Shown here one piece after another: positions 59,143 to 64,000 of a DNA stretch of 64,000 nucleotides. The notes beneath the pieces are model-generated. The model did no database searches and was not told the DNA's origin. It was given only the letters and a program-made list of their open reading frames with translations. Source of the stretch: Micropterus salmoides. Its lineage: Eukaryota; Chordata; Actinopteri; Centrarchiformes; Centrarchidae. A program made the position numbers and the translations under genes. The stretch covers positions 18,842,457 through 18,906,456 of the forward strand of contig NW_024040707.1 of the NCBI RefSeq assembly GCF_014851395.1, read 5' to 3'. The first letter of the stretch is position 1. Each line of letters begins with the position of its first letter.

Positions 59143-60485
59143 TGAGTCCGGTATTACAAACAAATTGGCCATTAGGTCTCAGTGGAGTAGTGAGAACAAC
59201 ACTTAATGTCTTCTTAGTCACACTTAATTGGACTACACTGTCACCGTAGTTTTCCTCCTATTTTTAGAAGTGGAATGTCCACCTAACCTAACCTAACCAC
59301 TCCTTGCACATTAGTCAAAATAATACTCAATGCTATCAGTCAACACACACTGTGACAAGTAACAGGACATAGCCCTCTTTAGAGATATATATTTGGCCAC
59401 CCACTGTTTTCTTATCTTATCATCCCCTTTTCCCAAATCTCTTATTTGACCTTTTCTGGGCTGTTTTTGTTCTTTGCTTGACCTTTGTCCACACTGCCTT
59501 CATCACTCTTATTCCATCTTCCTTCATTTTTCATCCCAGACATTCTTCTACGTGCAGTTTATTTGACCAAGGCTGCCCCCTGCATCTCACGACTCTGTTT
59601 CTTAAATTGTCATCTCATTCCTGTCAACTTTCTGTTCTTTTGAGCCATTTATTTAAAGCAAAGGAAAATAAACATGAAATTTATTGAGATCAAGAGAGAG
59701 TGTGACTGGGGGAAGAGAAAAAAAAATGCCCGGGTGTATGAATAAAAGTTAGAGGGGGGAACAAAAACAGGGGGGAACAGGAATGTATGGGGGTAAGCAT
59801 GGGATGAGAGCGATTATGAGAGCGGAGGTGAAGGAATAAGAGGGGTGGGAGAGAGGGGAAAGCTGTCAAATCAACCTTGAGAAAATATGAAAAAGAAAAT
59901 AAACCTTGCTGGACTTGCGTCAAACAGAACTGGAAGCTTTGAGAGCTGGACAAACAGACATGCTGAAGACTTATTAAAAAATTGGAGCCCCAAAACACAA
60001 CAACATTCACATGGCAGCACGATTGGTACAGTCTTTCATAACTTTAAGTCAAATTTAATAAAATTACACAAAATAAGCTATTTTTGTGTATTGTGAAAAT
60101 GAACAGATGCACCAAAAACAAAGAGCCCCTGTGATTAATCTCTGCATCAACATGTGTCTTAAATAAAAGACCCAAGTGTTTTGGTTTTTGATTCTCAGCG
60201 GTGCGATAAGGAAAAAGAGCAAAATTACTCAGCTGACAAATTTGAGGGCAATAAGAGGAAATTAAATAAAGAGGCCAGACATGATGCTAATATTGTCACA
60301 AAGAACAAGTAAATTGTTTGTTGATAAAAATGTGCTCTTGGTTAAAATCTGAGCATAGACAGTCTCATGATCTTGCACCAGTTTGACTCCTGGTGACAAT
60401 TTTGCGCAGAGCATCGTTTAAACAAACCAGAAACAACAACAGATTTTATTGGCTTTCCCGCAAACAGTTTGTTTGTCTTTCAGGA
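59143..60485 (+). other. Sequence before the receptor start; splice acceptor at its end
   Basis: No coding exon. A CCTAA-rich short run at 59283-59298. It ends with a pyrimidine tract and AG at 60482-60483, the acceptor for the first coding exon of the receptor. The ATG is two bases after the exon start. Confidence 0.5.
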
Positions 60486-63400
60486 ATGGAAAGCATCAGT
60501 GTGGAAACGGACTGGGATGGGTTAGCCCTCTCCTCTCTGGTCGCCACAGGAAGAAACAACTTCTCTTCCTCGTCCCTGTTTGTCTCTGAGCTGAACTCCC
60601 TCAATACTTCTCACAGTGGGGGATCCTTCTTTGGGATCTTCCCTGAGAATGGTTCCTTCACCACGCCTCACACCCTGCCCCAGCCCAGGATTAGGGACCT
60701 GGGCCTGGCCCGGGCAGAGATAGCAGTGCTCGGGGTGGTGCTGGCTCTTACCACCCTGGGGAATAGCTTTGTGCTGTGGGTGCTGCTGAGGAGGAGGAAG
60801 CACAATGCTCCGATGCACGTGTTCATGGTCAACCTGTGTGTAGCTGACCTGGTGGTGGCCTTCTTTCAGGTTAGTTCACAAGTTACTTGAGATCACTGCT
60901 GGAATGTTTAGTGTGAGAGTGGGCAGAATAACAGTCAAACTTTCACATACAACAGCAATGCAGCATTCATCACGTGAAAAATGTTGCCAAATTATTGTTA
61001 AATGGGACACTGTACATTGATCAACATTCAAACAAAATGTAAATGTACTCGAGTTAGCTACAGGCTACTTTTCATCGGCATTCCCTTTGCCTGATGTTGT
61101 TAGGGATCCTAAAATAATAAAACTAATACAATATACAATTGTTGATAATTACATTGTGTTAAAAGCATAAACAAGCCATTTCTCAACATTACCCTGAAAT
61201 GAGTAATAGGATGGGATAATGTTGATCATGGTACTGAGTTCCATTGATGCTCATAAGTAAGAGATGGCCTGGCTAAATGTATTATTTATTTTTAAACTTT
61301 TCTTCTTGCTGCATTATTCCAATTTGTTTATTATTCATGCATTAATTCAGGTAGCAGCAACTCGCCTTTTAGTGGGTAGTAAGTTGGTAATAACATGTGT
61401 TTAAGATGACATATAGTGCAAATTGCATAGATGGTTAGCTGAACTTGGTTGTGTAGCTGATTTTGTAACTTTGGTTTAGAGTATTAATGTGATTGATGGT
61501 ATACTGTCTGGACTGCTTAGCTACAAAACTGGCATTGGATTCAGTGATAATAAATTCAACAGGTGTTTCAGCTACACTGTTTCAGTTACACTTTGTATGT
61601 GGCAAGGCTTGTCCATAGCAAAAAATAGAAGACCTTTAAACATGGCTGGTGTTATTTTATATTTTTCTCATTGTCAACACATCCAATGAGAAGACCAAAT
61701 CCAACAATGTGTTAGTCAGTCGTTCAATACTTTGTGACCTTCCCATCCTATCTGTAGAAAGCCCTTAAGTTCCTGGTAAAGATGTAAATCTTTCAACATT
61801 ACTCACAAACATGTACTTTTATCATTTAACCGACTGTAATTTCCTGGGCACATTGCTCAAACAGGAGTAAAAATTATGATGTATTATTACTATTATTATT
61901 ATTATGATTTTCTGTGGAGCAACTGCAGGAAAGTGTATGTGTGCCTAAGTCAAAATAAACTGCAACGCCCATATTCATGGTAATTAAGGAACATGTCATG
62001 CAGTGTGCAATGGCCTGGCTCTTTAATGTTGATGAAAATTTGGACAACAATGGTACAATAGAGAGATAAGCTATATATACTTGTTAGCCTGATCAATTCA
62101 TTGATGGTTTTGGGCTTTATATTTTCTTTGTTGACAATGAGAAAATATAGAATATCCCCAGACTTGTCCTTTAGTGTTTCTCTTCTACATTTCTAAGGGC
62201 CAAACTAGAAAAAATGCTCCAATCTGCTAGGAGCCACTGTTATATAAATACATTGACTCTTTTTTTCAATCTGTGTCCAGGTTCTTCCCCAACTAATATG
62301 GGATATCACAGAGAAGTTTCAGGGGCCTGACTTGCTCTGCCGGTCCATCAAGTACTTGCAGATTGTGGGCATGTTTGCTTCTTCTTACATGATAGTTGCC
62401 ATGACAGTAGACCGGCACCATGCCATCTGCTGCCCATTGCAGGCCTACCGTGGTGGAGCAATGTCCCGCTGGAACACCCCTGTCATGGTGGCCTGGGGCT
62501 TGGCACTATTCCTCAGCATACCACAGGTAGGGAGGGGCGAACACACATGCAAACACAACCTCACACACAGACAAAAACACATGGCGAAATAGGAAATGAG
62601 ACCTCAGCGGGTATTCACACCCTGATTTCTACAGTAGAATTCAGTAGGTTGGCCTATTTTTAGCCTAATGAGGTCACTGCGGTTCAGCAAACTGAAGAGG
62701 AAACTGACAGTCATGTCTATGGGTGTGCTAACCACCCTTCTTTTGTTCGGTCTGGTCAGGTGTTCATCTTCTCTCGCTCAGAAGTGGCTCCTGGAGAGTA
62801 CGAATGCTGGGGTCACTTTGCTGAGCCGTGGGGGCTGAAGGCCTACGTCACCTGGATGACTGTGGCTGTCTTCCTCCTGCCTGCCCTCATTATTACCATC
62901 TGTCAGGTAATACTGGTTGTACTGGCTGGAGTCGCAATCTCTACACCATCCACAAAGACCATTATCCAATACTGAAGCGTATGGCATGAATGAAATTGTG
63001 TTTTGTTTTCATGGAGGGCGCATTTGGCATGCATTGTTCAGTACTCTTTGGAGGACTGTGGTTGGTATTATGTAGCATCCCATAGTGGATAGGCATTCTG
63101 GGCTGTCTCCCATCAGCCCTACTGCTCTATTTAGGGAAAGATATTTCCAGGGTCCAGTTATTTCCCCTAATTAACACAGCACTTGGAGGACCACTGCTGT
63201 AGCGTCTGCACAGAAAATCTGCCCACTCTGAGAACCTCCTGCCAGGAAGTGGAATGTACTAGATCTCAGCCAAACATAGAATCCCTGACCTTTTTTCATT
63301 ATCGGATTTCAAATTGAGAGGCCTCTTTAGACACTTCTTCTAAGTATGATGTAGTTTCTGCAGAAGGAAGTTTGACTCAACTAAATATCAGTGTCTAAAT

Positions 63401-64000
63401 TTGTGCTCTTATAAAACTATTTTTAAATCTTAAAAAAAGGCAGAGGAGCAATGGTTGGCGGGTTTTTTTATGGTTGCTTTTCTGATTGAAACAGAGTTTA
63501 GGAATTGCATAAAAATGTCAGACATTTTGTTTCGTTTTAAATTTCCTGTCACAGTTCAAGCAGAAATGCAAACAAGATTGTCTGCAAAGAGCAAAGACAA
63601 GCATCTGCATCTTGTGTATGCCAGTCGTAAAACTTAATTCATGGGTCTTTGAATGGTGGAGTGTGTTGTCACACTGCTACCCACAGAACACTGTGCTAAT
63701 TCTTGAAAATATCCTTATTTTTCAGATAAGAATCTTCCGAGAGATTCACAATAACATTTACCTGAAGTCAGAGAGGATGGTGATGGCTGAGTTGAAGAAG
63801 AATGAAATCTTCTTCCGCTTCCAGCCTTTTAAGAAGGAGGAAGAGCGGGCCAGGGAGAGGGGGAGGAGGGCGTCTGGAGGAGGGGGCAGGGACGGGAGAG
63901 GAGGACAGCTCTTAAAGGGTGTGAATAACAACCCTCACAATAACACCCATAACAACCAAGTAGGCGAGTGTTACAACTATGTATCATCCGCTATTCACTA
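60486..64000 (+). CDS. avpr2: Vasopressin/vasotocin V2-type receptor (partial, right edge cuts it)
   Basis: A class A GPCR; V2-type receptors bind vasopressin/vasotocin, mostly couple to Gs/cAMP, and act on water and ion transport at the plasma membrane. Coding exons: 60486-60869, 62281-62526, 62760-62906, 63726-64000 (open at the edge); all introns are phase 0 and GT-AG. The N-terminus (about 75 residues) has glycosylation sites NFS, NTS and NGS. TM1 has GNSFVLWVLL; TM2 NLCVADLVVAFFQVLPQLIW; then GPDLLCRSIKYLQIVGM with the disulfide Cys; TM3 ends MTVDRHHAIC (DRH); TM4 VMVAWGLALFLSIPQVFIF; loop 2 ECWGHFAEPWGLKAYVTWMT with the second Cys; TM5 FLLPALIITICQIRIFREI. FAEPWG and DRH favour V2 over V1/oxytocin receptors. 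Loop 3 is long, basic then Asn/His-rich, and TM6-TM7 lie beyond the window. The V2A versus V2B paralogue is not settled; synteny with idh3g/fam3a favours the AVPR2 orthologue. Confidence 0.92.

Overview
The window is vertebrate nuclear DNA, most likely from a ray-finned fish (teleost). The evidence is compact GT-AG genes whose proteins resemble vertebrate WNK3, FAM3A, IDH3G and vasopressin V2-type receptors, together with repeats typical of teleosts: a Tc1 element with DD34E transposase, hAT-type MITEs, a tRNA-derived SINE with the common fish LINE-like tail, and long CA/TG microsatellites. There are no operons, ribosome binding sites or CRISPR arrays. Human FAM3A, IDH3G and AVPR2 all lie in Xq28 and WNK3 lies in Xp11.22, so this looks like a piece of the fish counterpart of the human X gene set.

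Layout. At 1-2.1 kb is the first coding exon of wnk3 on the minus strand; the rest of that gene lies off the left edge. At 2.1-15 kb is repeat-rich DNA with a CpG-rich block near 10.0-10.8 kb that may be the wnk3 promoter and non-coding first exon, and a nearly complete Tc1 transposon at 11.29-12.86 kb that has jumped into an older repeat. At 15.1-19.05 kb is a complete fam3a on the minus strand (9 coding exons, 230 aa). Head to head with it, idh3g lies on the plus strand at 20.77-26.55 kb (13 coding exons including a 12-nt micro-exon, 396 aa). Its introns carry several inverted-repeat elements. At 27.5-50 kb I find no gene. The recognisable content there is a small MITE, two broken LINE copies, one of them split by a SINE, a possible solo LTR, a strong 75-nt hairpin and a tRNA-like relic. 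At 50.2-50.7 kb is a candidate 5' UTR exon, and at 60.5-64.0 kb are four coding exons of a vasopressin/vasotocin V2-type receptor (plus strand), cut off by the right edge inside intracellular loop 3. Its intron 5' of the coding exons would contain a 2.5-kb hAT-type element with a clean 8-bp target duplication.

Function. WNK3 is a chloride-sensing kinase controlling cation-chloride cotransporters, and the V2-type receptor controls water and ion balance, so both outer genes concern osmoregulation. IDH3G is a regulatory subunit of the mitochondrial NAD isocitrate dehydrogenase. FAM3A is a secreted or mitochondrial metabolic regulator. They are neighbours by synteny, and nothing in the sequence suggests co-transcription apart from the head-to-head pair fam3a/idh3g. 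I did not find an unknown biological system. The most unusual points are the multi-exon receptor with a long loop 3, the perfect foldback at the transposase start codon, the 75-nt hairpin, and the layered insertions.
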